In this document: positions 1 through 9,705 of the stretch, piece after piece
Position numbering within the stretch: the stretch's first letter is position 1
How the letters are laid out: every line of letters begins with the position of its first letter
NCBI GenBank assembly: GCA_947175195.1
Contig: CAMWLQ010000002.1
Coordinates: forward strand, 124,001-188,000
Direction of reading: 5' to 3'
From: an uncultured Clostridia bacterium
GTDB taxonomy: Bacteria; Bacillota; Clostridia; Christensenellales; Pumilibacteraceae
DNA: 64,000 nt
Translations under genes and position numbers: made by a program
Notes under the pieces: model-generated
The model's database searches: none
What the model saw: only the letters and a program-made list of their open reading frames with translations
What the model was told of the DNA's origin: nothing

Positions 1-459
1 ATCGATGAGGATACTATTTTCAAGCTTGCAGCTGCGTCGATAACAAGCAGCTGTCGCGCACGGGTTGCAAGTGTAGTTTCTAAGCATTTTAAAAGTATTC
101 ATTACCTATCGAGCAAGCTGATATGCGATTGCGTTACGCTTAACCTACTGTTAAACGATAAGATTACACATACTTCCGCCGATGAAATTATTACGTGCAT
201 ACGGCGCAGGAATAAGTCATTTTATACAACTGTAGACAGCGCTTACTTCCCTATCGAGGATAGATTCGAGGAATACGCAAAAAGCGTATTGAGTGAAAAA
301 TATGACGAGATTAAAGCGCTTGATATGCGCGTAACAAATTATATAATATACGTAATTTCGACGGATATGTCAAACAATTATGAACTGCATCCGCAGGAGA
401 TTTATTATTTGGCATACTCATATCAAGAATTGGCTACTATTAAATTACCGCACTATTGA
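1..459 (+). CDS. C-terminal part of an unrecognised protein (partial)
   Basis: The frame is open from the first base of the window to a TGA at 457-459, giving at least 152 residues; the start lies outside the window. The sequence reads as a soluble, mixed-charge protein with no membrane segment, signal peptide, Cys pair or nucleotide-binding motif that I recognise. The last 40 residues are rich in Tyr, Ile and Leu and look helical. It converges on mutS2, and the last codons run into the left arm of a shared hairpin terminator, which supports a real gene end here. I do not recognise the family and assign no function. Confidence 0.7.
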   Translation: MDEDTIFKLAAASITSSCRARVASVVSKHFKSIHYLSSKLICDCVTLNLLLNDKITHTSADEIITCIRRRNKSFYTTVDSAYFPIEDRFEEYAKSVLSEKYDEIKALDMRVTNYIIYVISTDMSNNYELHPQEIYYLAYSYQELATIKLPHY

Positions 460-476
460 TAGCGCGGTAATTTAAT
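439..476. terminator. bidirectional terminator between convergent genes
   Basis: A perfect 13-bp inverted repeat (439-451 with 464-476, core TTAAATTACCGC / GCGGTAATTTAA) has a 12-base loop and AT-rich flanks. The arms themselves end in A/T runs, so it can work both ways. It sits between the end of the plus-strand gene (459) and the end of mutS2 (479). Confidence 0.8.
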
Positions 477-478
477 TA

Positions 479-2794
479 TTATTTTATTTCGGCAATAGTA
501 ACACCTGTGTCGCCCTCGCCGTATCTTCCATAACGGAACGATTTAATTCTTTTATGCCGTTTAAGATACGCTTGTATACCCTTGCCGAGCACACCCGTCC
601 CCTTGCCGTGAACAATGCGTAGTACGCTTTGCGGTGCTATATCGGAAAGAATTATATCAAGCTCGGAGGTTGCCTCGTTAACGGTTTTTCCGAGTAGCAT
701 AATCTCTTTGTTTTCGGGCTCGCGGTTTACAGTCGCAATAGATCTTTTTGGTTTTTCGGCATTATCCGAAACGAGTAATAATGACGAAATGGGCATTTCG
801 GTTTTTACTGACCCGATAGCGACAAGTACTTTATTGCCGCGCGGAGGACTTACCAAAACGCCGGTCTTGTCCAAGCCTGTGACAAAGACGCTTTTTCCGA
901 CAGTCAATTCGCTTGGCTCGGGCGGGCGTTCGGAAACTTTCGGCTTAACTTGCTCGTACGGTACGTTATCGTATATTTGCTTAGCTGCTTTTCGGGCCCT
1001 GAACAGTGCCGCCTCGTCAGCCGATTTTAAACAATCCTTGATTTGTTCGATTACTGCCTCGGCACGCTCTGAATACTCGTCGGCAAGCTGTTTAATCATA
1101 GCTCGTGATTTTTCGTTTATTTCCGCAAGCTTACGCTCATATTCCAGCTTTAAAGCTTGTGATTTTTCCGCGTCGGCATCGGCTTGTATTCGCAGCCTTT
1201 CGCTCTCCGATTTCTCCTTTTCGGCTTGATTTCGCAGGTTTTCAGCCTCGCGCATAATTTTGTCGAACGCTATCTTTTCAGTGCTCAACGCCGCTCTCGC
1301 GTCGTCCACGATTTCTCTTTCCAAACCCAGCCGTTCGGCAATTTCCAGTGCGTAGCTCGAGCCGGAAACACCGCTCAAAACCTTGTATGTCGGACGGAAA
1401 TTGACATTGTCGAACTGCATACACGCATTGGCTATACCGCTATTTCCAAGCGCAAATTCCTTTACCGAATTAAAATGCGTAGTAATGACTGCAGTCGAGC
1501 GCGTGCGCAATAGCTTTTTTATCACCGCTATTGCAAGTGCGGCGCCCTCATCGGGATCGGTGCCGTCGCCCACCTCATCCAGTAGCACAAGCGATTTATC
1601 GTCCATCTCGGACATAATGCGCGATAGATTAGTCACATGTGCGGAAAATGTACTAAGCGACTGCGATATACTTTGCGAGTCGCCTATATCACAATATATT
1701 TTGTCGAAAATACTTACAATGCTCCCCTCGCTTGCAAGCACAAATATACCGCATGCCGCCATTATCGAGAATAGTCCTACCGTTTTCAACGCAACGGTTT
1801 TTCCGCCCGTATTAGGTCCCGATATTAATAGCACGCGTTCGTTATCCAAAGATATATCGATAGGCACCACGTCTAGCGGATTAATAAGCGGATGCCGCGC
1901 GCTTTTAAGCAGGATTATACCGCTGTCGTTTATTTGTGGACAGTATGCGTTCGTTTGTTTGGCATACTCGGCTTTGGCAAAAATAACTCCGCATTCGATA
2001 AGGACTTGTTGGCATACCGACAGCTCCGATGCATTTTTAACAACTAAATTGCTCAACTCGGCAAGTATACGCTCAATCTCGTTTGCCTCCTCGGTCTTGA
2101 GCGTAATAATCTCGTTGTTTGCCTCCACTACTGCAAACGGCTCGATAAAAACAGTCGCGCCTGTTGCCGAAATATCATGAACAAGCCCCTTAACGTTGGA
2201 TCTACAGTCATTGCGCACAGGCAAAACATACCTGCCGCCGCGCATTGTTACTATATTGTCCTGCAAATACTTGCTGATATTATTTTGCCGAGTGAATCCG
2301 TCCAGCTTTTCCTTCAGCCGCGCATTAGCCCGAATGATAGCTCTACGTATGCCGTATAACTTTTCGCTGGCGTTGTCCTTTAAGTCGGTTTCATTCTCGA
2401 TTGCGCGATCGATAGAATATTCCAGTTCGTCGCATACACGCGCATATGCGGTTATGTCCTTTAGGCTGTCGCATCCGTCCATGCTTTCCACATTGTTTTT
2501 GAGCGAACGCAATGCCCTGATATGCTCGGTGACGGACAGCAATTCTTTGGGCGTCAGAGATGCGCCCACCTTAGCCTTGCTTAACAACAATTCTATATCT
2601 TCAAAAGCGAGGCTCGGACGGTGCGATGCAAGCACGTTTACTGCATCACCCGTTTGTGTCAACAACTTATTTGCCTCATCCAAATCGGTTGTGGGCATAG
2701 TGCTGAGTATTGTTTCCGCCACAACCGGCGACTGAGCGAGCGCCGCTATCGATTTTAGAATAGTATTAAATTCCAAATCATTGTAGACTTTCAT
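479..2794 (-). CDS. mutS2: MutS2 family ATPase/endonuclease
   Basis: 771 residues, the usual MutS2 length. It has MutS-like core and lever regions (about 1-310), an ATPase domain with Walker A GPNTGGKT at residues 326-333, a long charged coiled coil (about 505-620), and a C-terminal Smr domain with the HGKGTG motif. In the family, MutS2 suppresses recombination, and in Bacillus the protein (also called RqcU) splits collided ribosomes, with the Smr domain as nuclease. It is the last gene of the pheS-pheT-U32-mutS2 run. Its ATG overlaps the stop of the preceding gene by one base (TAATG), so translation is probably coupled. Fully intact. Confidence 0.96.
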   Translation of the reverse strand: MKVYNDLEFNTILKSIAALAQSPVVAETILSTMPTTDLDEANKLLTQTGDAVNVLASHRPSLAFEDIELLLSKAKVGASLTPKELLSVTEHIRALRSLKNNVESMDGCDSLKDITAYARVCDELEYSIDRAIENETDLKDNASEKLYGIRRAIIRANARLKEKLDGFTRQNNISKYLQDNIVTMRGGRYVLPVRNDCRSNVKGLVHDISATGATVFIEPFAVVEANNEIITLKTEEANEIERILAELSNLVVKNASELSVCQQVLIECGVIFAKAEYAKQTNAYCPQINDSGIILLKSARHPLINPLDVVPIDISLDNERVLLISGPNTGGKTVALKTVGLFSIMAACGIFVLASEGSIVSIFDKIYCDIGDSQSISQSLSTFSAHVTNLSRIMSEMDDKSLVLLDEVGDGTDPDEGAALAIAVIKKLLRTRSTAVITTHFNSVKEFALGNSGIANACMQFDNVNFRPTYKVLSGVSGSSYALEIAERLGLEREIVDDARAALSTEKIAFDKIMREAENLRNQAEKEKSESERLRIQADADAEKSQALKLEYERKLAEINEKSRAMIKQLADEYSERAEAVIEQIKDCLKSADEAALFRARKAAKQIYDNVPYEQVKPKVSERPPEPSELTVGKSVFVTGLDKTGVLVSPPRGNKVLVAIGSVKTEMPISSLLLVSDNAEKPKRSIATVNREPENKEIMLLGKTVNEATSELDIILSDIAPQSVLRIVHGKGTGVLGKGIQAYLKRHKRIKSFRYGRYGEGDTGVTIAEIK

Positions 2795-4893
2795 TATTTT
2801 AAACCTTTGTTCATATTGCCGCGCGTTAATTCTCCGCTATAACTGAAATTCAATGCGGCAAGTATTTCGTTACAATCGGATGTGGTGCAATCAAAAAACA
2901 TATTTTTTGTATTTAACTTGTTTTGGTAATTGGGCACGCAATTTAGCAACTGCCAATAGCAATGCGAAACTTTGTATCGGCGAAGAGAAAATACCCTACC
3001 GCTTTCGTCCTTTAGTTCATCCTTACCGTTGCAGTTGACGCACTTGCCGTATGGACAGTGGCACAGCGTCATAATCGGCGCATTGCCGTATACATAGGCA
3101 AATCCGTTGCCAATGCAGTCCGCCTCAAACGAAGTAACATGCGGATACTGACATTCCCCTATTATATTGTGCCCAACGCCCAAAAGTATAGGCTTATCGG
3201 TCAATCCGAGCGAATAAATATTATTGGAAATTACGCCGTATATTTCGGGATTGTTTATTGCGGCGAGTATTATATCCCTATCGGCGCCACGCATTGTTAC
3301 GGGCAAATTTAGTAGAATAGGCTTATTGATTTTAGGCACGGTAAAATGCGCATAGTCGGCGGGATTGAGTGCAACATAATCGACCTTTTTCAATATTTCG
3401 TCTGTCAGCTGAGCTTGGTTTTCCACCATTAACATCGTACCACTGCCGTCGAAACGGTTATATTTAAAGTCGGTATACGGTAAATTACAACGCTTGATTA
3501 TATAGCCGTCGAGTATTGCTTGCTTTGCAGCTTTGTATACGTTGCGACGAAATTCGTTGAGCGCGGCAATCGGAACAAATATTTCGCTATCTATATCAAC
3601 GCTTATGTTCGGGTTAAACGGATAGTCGGAGGTCTTTTTAAATACTCTTATTACATCATCAGTAGTAATACCGCGAGTTTTTGCGCGCTCGGCAGCAAAA
3701 TCGCTTTTCACGGTAATCACGGATGAATTAGGTAACGTTACGCGCGCCAGCGATGCCTCGCCGCTTTTCAGTACAATATCTACCGATATATCTATATCGC
3801 GTTTTACCGTCTTTACCTTTTCGGAAAGTGCGCCGCTAAACGTTCTTCGCAGCTCGTCGCCCGGTCTTGCGTTACCGTCGCTCAAGATTTTTCCGCCGCG
3901 TTCCGCCGCACCGCAAATTTCGGCGCCGTTTCGAACAACCTTAAATCCGTCGTTCTTTTGCGGGATAAAACCCTTCACAGCAATACTATTTCCGTTGACC
4001 GAGCTGATTTTACCAACGCTAATGCCCATATTGCCCTGTATTTTTGAATATATGACATTAAACGGCGCATCGGCGTTCAAATACCCTTCACAGTAATCAC
4101 CGCGGTTAAAAACCGATTTAAGGGCATTTTTTGCGTCATCAAGCATGTTTTTATAAACGCTGACGGCTGTATAGGCGTATTCATCCGAGCGCATTCGCCC
4201 CTCTATTTTTATGGCGTCCACGCCGAGGTCGCGCAAGTAATCGAGTTTATCGTATAGACATAAATCTTTTGCGGACAAAAAATACCCGCGTTTATCGTGA
4301 AAGTAATACGGCTTGCGGCATAGCTGCATGCACTTGCCGCGGTTACCGCTATAGGATGAGGCAAGCGAGGAAAAGTAGCAGTTGCCCGAAAAACACACGC
4401 AAAGCGCGCCCTGAACAAAATACTCTATTTCTATCCCTGTTTGCTTAATTTCCTTAATGTCTTGCGGCAATGTTTCCCGTGCTAGCACCGCGCGAGCAAT
4501 ACCTAAGTCGCGCAATACCTTAGCGCCGTCGGCATTGTGAATTCCCATTTGCGTGCTGGCATGCAATGCAAAATCGGGCAAGGCATGCTTTAGCTGCTTT
4601 ATGAATCGTATATCTTGAACAATAGCGGCGTCCGCACCCGCCGAATACGCAAATTTAGCGCAATCGACCGCACGGCTCATTTCACCGTCTTTGATCAGCG
4701 TATTTAGCGTTACAAACACCTTTACGCCGTACAAGTGCGCGAGCTCTACGGCATCCGCAAATGCGTTTTCATCAAAGTTTACCGCTTTTGCCCGAGCGCC
4801 GAAATTAGGTAGCCCCAAATAAACGGCGTTCGCGCCGCCGTTTATGCTCGCGATAAGTCCGCTTTTGCTGCCTGCGGGTGCTACTATTTGCAT
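2794..4893 (-). CDS. U32 family peptidase/hydroxylation-type enzyme
   Basis: 699 residues. The N-terminal TIM-barrel part has the U32 hallmark, a Glu-x-Phe-x-x-Gly-Ala-Leu-Cys segment followed by further cysteines (about residues 157-195: EYFVQGALCVCFSGNC and GNRGKCMQLCR). A C-terminal extension carries another Cys cluster (CHCPYGKCVNC), consistent with an iron-sulfur site as in the tRNA-hydroxylating U32 enzymes (TrhP/RlhA type). Annotation as a collagenase-like peptidase is historical; RNA hydroxylation is the better-supported role for many relatives, but I cannot tell which applies. It overlaps pheT and mutS2 by one base each. In Clostridia this gene often sits between pheT and mutS2. Confidence 0.9.
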   Translation of the reverse strand: MQIVAPAGSKSGLIASINGGANAVYLGLPNFGARAKAVNFDENAFADAVELAHLYGVKVFVTLNTLIKDGEMSRAVDCAKFAYSAGADAAIVQDIRFIKQLKHALPDFALHASTQMGIHNADGAKVLRDLGIARAVLARETLPQDIKEIKQTGIEIEYFVQGALCVCFSGNCYFSSLASSYSGNRGKCMQLCRKPYYFHDKRGYFLSAKDLCLYDKLDYLRDLGVDAIKIEGRMRSDEYAYTAVSVYKNMLDDAKNALKSVFNRGDYCEGYLNADAPFNVIYSKIQGNMGISVGKISSVNGNSIAVKGFIPQKNDGFKVVRNGAEICGAAERGGKILSDGNARPGDELRRTFSGALSEKVKTVKRDIDISVDIVLKSGEASLARVTLPNSSVITVKSDFAAERAKTRGITTDDVIRVFKKTSDYPFNPNISVDIDSEIFVPIAALNEFRRNVYKAAKQAILDGYIIKRCNLPYTDFKYNRFDGSGTMLMVENQAQLTDEILKKVDYVALNPADYAHFTVPKINKPILLNLPVTMRGADRDIILAAINNPEIYGVISNNIYSLGLTDKPILLGVGHNIIGECQYPHVTSFEADCIGNGFAYVYGNAPIMTLCHCPYGKCVNCNGKDELKDESGRVFSLRRYKVSHCYWQLLNCVPNYQNKLNTKNMFFDCTTSDCNEILAALNFSYSGELTRGNMNKGLK

Positions 4894-7268
4894 TACCTTA
4901 ACTTTGCTCCGAACTGCGACGAAGTCTTTTCTATAATGCTGTCCATAATTTCTTTTATTTTACTGTCCGAAAAAGGTGCATCGGTTGGCTGCAACCGCAC
5001 GGAAAACGCCACGCTCTTGTACCCGTCGGCGATTTGCTCACCCTCGTATATGTCAAACAGCTTTACATTTGCGATATACGGACTTACTGTACGTATCGCC
5101 GTCAGCATATCACCGACCGCTACGGATTTTTCCACTACCACGGCAAGATCTCTATCAATAGGATGCTGTTTGGACAGCGGCGTGTATTTTGCGGTAGGCA
5201 GCGCGTCGGTAAGCGCGTCGGTAATATCGAGATGTGCCACGTAAACGTTTTCGGGCAGGTCGTAATTTTCGCAAACAAGCGGGTGCAACTTGCCGAAATC
5301 GCCTACAATCCCGCCGATTTCCACATGCAGCGCTTGCTTAGGGTGTAAATACGCGGCCGTAGACGGAGAATATTCGACCGCGCCAAACATTCCGATTATC
5401 TCCCCGACAATAGACTTGACAGTGTAAAAATCACCGTCATTGCAAATACCAACGCACAAAACGTCACGTTCCTGCGGCAATTTTTCCAGCGGCAGCTTGT
5501 CAGCTACAAACACTTTGCCAAGCTCGTAAAAACGCATAGAATCGTTCTTTCGTGCGCAGTTGCGTGCAATAGAGCACAGCATACCGTAAAGCAGCTGCGT
5601 GCGCATTACCGATATATCACGGCTTAACGGATTCATAATAGGTATGACTTTTCGCCACTCATCGTTTGCGGCAAGCAACAGCTTATCCGGAGCATCGGGC
5701 GACACAAACGAAAAGTTCAATATTTCGTCGGCGCCAAGCGATTGCAAGCGGTCCTTAACCTTTTGCGCATTCTCGTCATGAGTAGACAAGTATCCGCGCG
5801 TTTGATGCGTATTTTCCGAGTGCGTGGAAATAATCTTGTCGTAACCGTAAAAGCGCATTATATCCTCGGCAAGATCGGGATACGCGTCTATATCCTCGCG
5901 TACAAGCGGAATCGTGCATACCAGCGTTTTGCCCTCGGACTTAACGTCTATCCCCTGTTTTTTGAGAATTGACACTATTGTCTTTTTGTCGATGTCAATG
6001 CCCAAAAGCGCGCATATTTCTTCCTTCGTCGTGCGAATAACATTTTGTTTGGGCGGCTCTATTCCATCGGAAACAACGGCATCCACGATTTTTCCGCACT
6101 TCAACTCGTCGATAAGCGCTAACGCACGCGCCGATCCGATTTCGACAGAATGCCAGTCCACGCCTTTTTCGTAACGTGCCGAGGAATCGGAACGCAAACC
6201 GATTTTGCGCGACGTCCTGCGGATATTGCTACGCTCAAAGCGCGCCGCCTCCAAAAACACGGTTTGCGTATCGGGGAAAATACTTGTATATTCCCCGCCC
6301 ATAATACCTGCAATGGCAAGCGGCTTTTTATCGTCGGCTATCAAAAGGACGTCATTTACTCCGTACTCCTTGCCGTCAAGCGCGGTAATGCGCTCGCCCG
6401 CCGCACCTTTGCGTATGTTTATGCCGCCGTCTATGAACTTGCGGTCAAACGCATGCAAGGGTTGACCTATCTCCAGCAACACATAGTTGGTAATGTCAAC
6501 AAGATTATTTATGGGGCGTATACCGCACATGCGCAGTCTATCGCGCATCCATTTAGGCGATTTTTCGATTTTAATATCGCGAATCAGCCTTCCGATATAA
6601 TAGCTGCACAAATCCTTTTCGGCTATCTTGACGGATGGCATTTTGTCCGTCCCGATATTAATGGTTTTGTAAGTAAGCTTAGGCATTTTGAACGGCTTAT
6701 CCAAAAGCACCGAGATTTCGCGCGCAAGGTTGACTATCGCCTGGCAATCGGGACGGTTGGCGGTAATTGAAACGTCCAATACGGTATCGTCCTGTCCGAG
6801 CGTGCGCAAAATATCCTCGCCGATTGTGCTGTCGTTAGGCAAAATCAATATGCCGTCATAGCTTGCTCCGTCGATTACACTGTCATCAACGCCCAGCTCG
6901 CTGCCGCCGCACATCATTCCAAAACTGTCGGCGCCGCGCAACTTTGCAGGTTTAATATGTGTACCGTCGGGTAAATCCGCACCTACGGTCGCTACAGGTA
7001 CGCAATCGCCTTTTTTAACGTTTTGCGCACCCGTAACAATTTGAACAACCTCGCTGCCGATATTGACCTTACAAATCCACAGCTTGTCCGAATTGTCGTG
7101 GTGCACGATTTCTTCTACTTTGCCTACAACAACGCCTTTAACGTCGCTGCGCGGCGGAATGATTTCCTCTACCTCAAAGCCTATCGAAACAAGCTTGTCC
7201 GACAATTCCTGCGGCGTAATATCGCCTATATCAACATAATCCTTTAACCAACTCAACGGAAGTTTCAT
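4893..7268 (-). CDS. pheT: phenylalanyl-tRNA synthetase beta chain
   Basis: 791 residues, full length for bacterial PheT. The N-terminus MKLPLSWLKDYVDI is the family start. Domains in order: an OB-fold tRNA-binding domain (about 40-150), B3/B4 editing region (about 200-380), B5 (about 400-475), the synthetase-like core, and the C-terminal ferredoxin-fold anticodon-binding domain (about 695-791). It works with PheS as an alpha2-beta2 tetramer to charge tRNA-Phe. It follows pheS after nine bases and shares its T-box control. Confidence 0.98.
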   Translation of the reverse strand: MKLPLSWLKDYVDIGDITPQELSDKLVSIGFEVEEIIPPRSDVKGVVVGKVEEIVHHDNSDKLWICKVNIGSEVVQIVTGAQNVKKGDCVPVATVGADLPDGTHIKPAKLRGADSFGMMCGGSELGVDDSVIDGASYDGILILPNDSTIGEDILRTLGQDDTVLDVSITANRPDCQAIVNLAREISVLLDKPFKMPKLTYKTINIGTDKMPSVKIAEKDLCSYYIGRLIRDIKIEKSPKWMRDRLRMCGIRPINNLVDITNYVLLEIGQPLHAFDRKFIDGGINIRKGAAGERITALDGKEYGVNDVLLIADDKKPLAIAGIMGGEYTSIFPDTQTVFLEAARFERSNIRRTSRKIGLRSDSSARYEKGVDWHSVEIGSARALALIDELKCGKIVDAVVSDGIEPPKQNVIRTTKEEICALLGIDIDKKTIVSILKKQGIDVKSEGKTLVCTIPLVREDIDAYPDLAEDIMRFYGYDKIISTHSENTHQTRGYLSTHDENAQKVKDRLQSLGADEILNFSFVSPDAPDKLLLAANDEWRKVIPIMNPLSRDISVMRTQLLYGMLCSIARNCARKNDSMRFYELGKVFVADKLPLEKLPQERDVLCVGICNDGDFYTVKSIVGEIIGMFGAVEYSPSTAAYLHPKQALHVEIGGIVGDFGKLHPLVCENYDLPENVYVAHLDITDALTDALPTAKYTPLSKQHPIDRDLAVVVEKSVAVGDMLTAIRTVSPYIANVKLFDIYEGEQIADGYKSVAFSVRLQPTDAPFSDSKIKEIMDSIIEKTSSQFGAKLR

Positions 7269-7277
7269 ATTGTCCTC

Positions 7278-8297
7278 CTACTTGAACATATGCAAGAAAC
7301 GCACATCGTTTTCCCACATAAGCTTTATATCGTTTATGGCGCAAAGCACCATTGTTATGCGGTCAAGCCCTATGCCGAACGCAAATCCATGATATTCGTC
7401 AGGATCGATGCCGCAGCCTGCGAGCACCTTGCGGTTGACCATCCCGGCGCCCAAAAGCTCTATCCAGCCCGTGTTTTTGCACACGCGACAGCCACTGCCA
7501 TGGCAGTTAAAGCACGATACGTCGACCTCAACGCTCGGCTCGGTAAACGGGAAATAACTCGGTCTAAACCGTATTTGCGTTTGCTCACCGAAAATAAATT
7601 TGGCAAACCCGTCAAGCGCACCCTTAAGATCGCAAAGCGTGACGTTCTTGTCAATTACAAGACCTTCCATTTGGTGGAATACCGGCGAATGGGTAGAATC
7701 GTCGTCATTGCGAAATACCCTGCCCGGGCAAATCATCTTGAGCGGCGGTTTGAATTTTTCCATCAAGCGAATTTGTCCTGCGGACGTTTGCGTGCGCAAA
7801 AGGATGTTGTCGTTTATGAAAAACGTGTCTTGCATATCACGCGCGGGATGATCTGGCGGAACGTTAAGCGCCTGAAAGTTATAGTAGTCGGTTTCTATCT
7901 CCGGACTGTCGTACACTATATAGCCGTTGCCGACAAAGTATTCGGTAAGACGACGGCGCACTTGAGTAAGCGGATGCACGCAGCCTATAGCATGGTCGGG
8001 CTTGTCGATTGACAAATCCAACACCTGCGAGTTTATGGCTTGCTCTATGGCAAGGCGGTGCAGCTCTTGCTCCTTTTGCTCACATAAGCCCTGCAATTCT
8101 ACGCGCAAATCGTTTATTTCCTTGCCCGCTTGCGGCTTTTGTTCGGGCGGAAGGTCCTTAAGTCCCTTCATAAGTCCGGTAAGTACACCCGACTTGCCGA
8201 ACAAATAGGTTTTTAACGCCGCCAAATCGCGCTCGGATTTGGCATGCAGTTCTTCCAGCTTTTTAAGCGCATCGGCTCGTATTTCTTTTAGATTCAT
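7278..8297 (-). CDS. pheS: phenylalanyl-tRNA synthetase alpha chain
   Basis: 339 residues from the ATG at 8297, chosen because the family N-terminus (MNLKEIRADALKKLEELHAK) begins there and an SD sequence AGGT-type (acctcc on plus, 8301-8306) lies just upstream. A longer frame reaches into the T-box terminator and is not credible. An N-terminal coiled coil (about 1-90) binds tRNA; the class II catalytic core follows, with the motif 2 region RVFRND and motif 3 near the end (GIGLDRITM). First gene of the T-box operon. Confidence 0.97.
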   Translation of the reverse strand: MNLKEIRADALKKLEELHAKSERDLAALKTYLFGKSGVLTGLMKGLKDLPPEQKPQAGKEINDLRVELQGLCEQKEQELHRLAIEQAINSQVLDLSIDKPDHAIGCVHPLTQVRRRLTEYFVGNGYIVYDSPEIETDYYNFQALNVPPDHPARDMQDTFFINDNILLRTQTSAGQIRLMEKFKPPLKMICPGRVFRNDDDSTHSPVFHQMEGLVIDKNVTLCDLKGALDGFAKFIFGEQTQIRFRPSYFPFTEPSVEVDVSCFNCHGSGCRVCKNTGWIELLGAGMVNRKVLAGCGIDPDEYHGFAFGIGLDRITMVLCAINDIKLMWENDVRFLHMFK

Positions 8298-8325
8298 ATT
8301 ACCTCCGAATAATTTCAACAAAAAT

Positions 8326-8537
8326 CCCCGCGTGCATAAATGCAACACGGGGCGTTATAAACGCGGTACCACCCGAATTTGTAACTTTTTAGGTTATAAC
8401 GCAACCTACGCCGCAGCTTACTGTAATTTAGGCAACGGTGCTTGTGCGGTGAAAATCTTTTTGCGCGCGTCGTCTTTCAGCCGCGGACGACTCTCTGTGT
8501 TTGCGCTACTCTTATGCCGCACTCAAACGCATCTTAT
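8326..8537 (-). promoter_or_regulatory. T-box riboswitch of the pheST operon
   Basis: On the minus strand the T-box core GGGTGGTACCGCG lies at 8374-8362, the sequence that pairs with uncharged tRNA and forms the antiterminator. It is followed by a GC-rich terminator hairpin (8352-8326, CCCCGTG...CGCGGGG) and a T run (ATTTTTG). Upstream, the leader contains the stem I signature CAGAGAG...GCTGAAAGACGAC. A TTC triplet in the stem I arm (agattTTCacc) fits a Phe specifier. Uncharged tRNA-Phe should therefore favour readthrough into pheS. Confidence 0.93.
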
Positions 8538-8543
8538 GTAACA

Positions 8544-8572
8544 AGTATATCACAACTTATCAGTGGGCGCAA
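8544..8572 (-). promoter_or_regulatory. promoter of the pheST T-box operon
   Basis: Minus-strand -10 TATACT (8549-8544) with a weak -35 TTGCGC (8572-8567) and a 17-base spacer. The predicted start near 8537 matches the beginning of the T-box leader. Confidence 0.6.
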
Positions 8573-8596
8573 TCGTTTTTAACAATAATTTTGCAA

Positions 8597-9274
8597 CTAT
8601 TTTACCGCCAAGTCGAGCATATCTCCCACCGAGGTGGACTGCAAATACGTCGGCGGAACTTCGCCCACTATGAGCGTTTCGCCCATAAGCACCTGCGCCG
8701 ACACCTTTATTGTAGACGGGATACCGGGAACTGCAACAGCTATATTTCCGTGTATCGTAAAATACAGCCTATGCAGTGTTTGATTAATGCCCGCCGATGA
8801 AAATACCGAAGTCATTTCGGAATGTGTAGAGCCAACAAGATATACGCGCATATTAATGTCCGGACCAATGCCGGTGAACACCGCCATGCCGCTTAACGAC
8901 CCCAATGGTATTTTTATTCCGTCGCTGCCGACGTCCGTAATATACTGCTGTGCGGTTAGCGCGATTTGCTCGGCAAGGATAGTTGCGGTCTTACTGTTTA
9001 CGCTTACGCTTTTTATATTTTGTTCGTCGTCGCGTGTAATTTCCAAATACTCTACTTCGTTATTTTGCGACATGACGTCAATAACCGCCATGCTCACCGC
9101 GTCGGCAGTGAGTGACCGCACACGTTCCTCGGACAACGCAAGTATCATCGGCGTAACGTTGTACTTGATAAAAGCAACAACCGCCGCGATAAGCGCGCTT
9201 ATGAACAAAAGCACAACAAACAATATCTTTCGTTTGCTGCGCTTTCGCTTTACTACTTTGCAACATTTTTTCAC
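8597..9274 (-). CDS. yunB: sporulation protein YunB
   Basis: 225 residues. A very basic N-terminus (KKCCKVVKRKRSKRK) is followed by one membrane segment (about 17-38) and an extracytoplasmic domain with a central SVNSKTATILAEQI stretch and a GxGPDINxRVYLVG segment typical of the YunB family. In Bacillus it is a sigma-E-dependent protein needed for efficient spore formation. It lies 54 bases after spoVAE, so it could be co-transcribed with the spoVA genes or have its own promoter. No clear terminator separates it from the pheST promoter. Confidence 0.88.
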   Translation of the reverse strand: MKKCCKVVKRKRSKRKILFVVLLFISALIAAVVAFIKYNVTPMILALSEERVRSLTADAVSMAVIDVMSQNNEVEYLEITRDDEQNIKSVSVNSKTATILAEQIALTAQQYITDVGSDGIKIPLGSLSGMAVFTGIGPDINMRVYLVGSTHSEMTSVFSSAGINQTLHRLYFTIHGNIAVAVPGIPSTIKVSAQVLMGETLIVGEVPPTYLQSTSVGDMLDLAVK

Positions 9275-9328
9275 AAATAATATATATGCAAAATATTGCC
9301 GGTTTGATACGTAGTTTGTATCGAGATG

Positions 9329-9703
9329 CTATTTTGCACGTGCGCTGAACAGCAACGTAACAATATAACTCATTACGATAGCTACACCCACGCCGTATGC
9401 GGTGCGAATTAGTCCGCCAGCAAACGCTCCGACAAAACCAACGGCTTTTGCCGTTTCTATCGAGCCCTTGGCAAGTGCTGCGCCAAACCCGACTATAGGC
9501 ACGCTTATACCGGCTTGACACACTTTAAAGATGTAGTCGTAAACTCCCACACCCTCGAGTATTATGCCCACTATCAAAAATATAACAAGTATACGCGCGG
9601 GCGTGAGCTTAGTTCTTACAATCAAAAGCTCCGCAATGGCGCATAGTGCGCCGCCTACTGCGAAAACTATTGCATACGTTCCGATTTGTTGCCAAACAGC
9701 CAT
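9329..9703 (-). CDS. spoVAE: stage V sporulation protein AE (SpoVAEb type)
   Basis: 124 residues from the ATG at 9703, which has SD GGAGGAGA at 9718-9711; the frame extends further upstream but only into spoVAD. It is a small hydrophobic protein with four predicted membrane segments and the family stretch GVGVYDYIFKVCQAGISVPIVGF. With SpoVAC and SpoVAD it forms the inner-membrane channel that moves dipicolinic acid into the forespore and out at germination. It follows spoVAD by two bases. Confidence 0.95.
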   Translation of the reverse strand: MAVWQQIGTYAIVFAVGGALCAIAELLIVRTKLTPARILVIFLIVGIILEGVGVYDYIFKVCQAGISVPIVGFGAALAKGSIETAKAVGFVGAFAGGLIRTAYGVGVAIVMSYIVTLLFSARAK

Positions 9704-9705
9704 AT

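Noticed and set aside
8298-8348. An N-terminal extension of PheS into the leader
   Set aside because: It overlaps the T-box terminator and the SD; the family start is at 8297.
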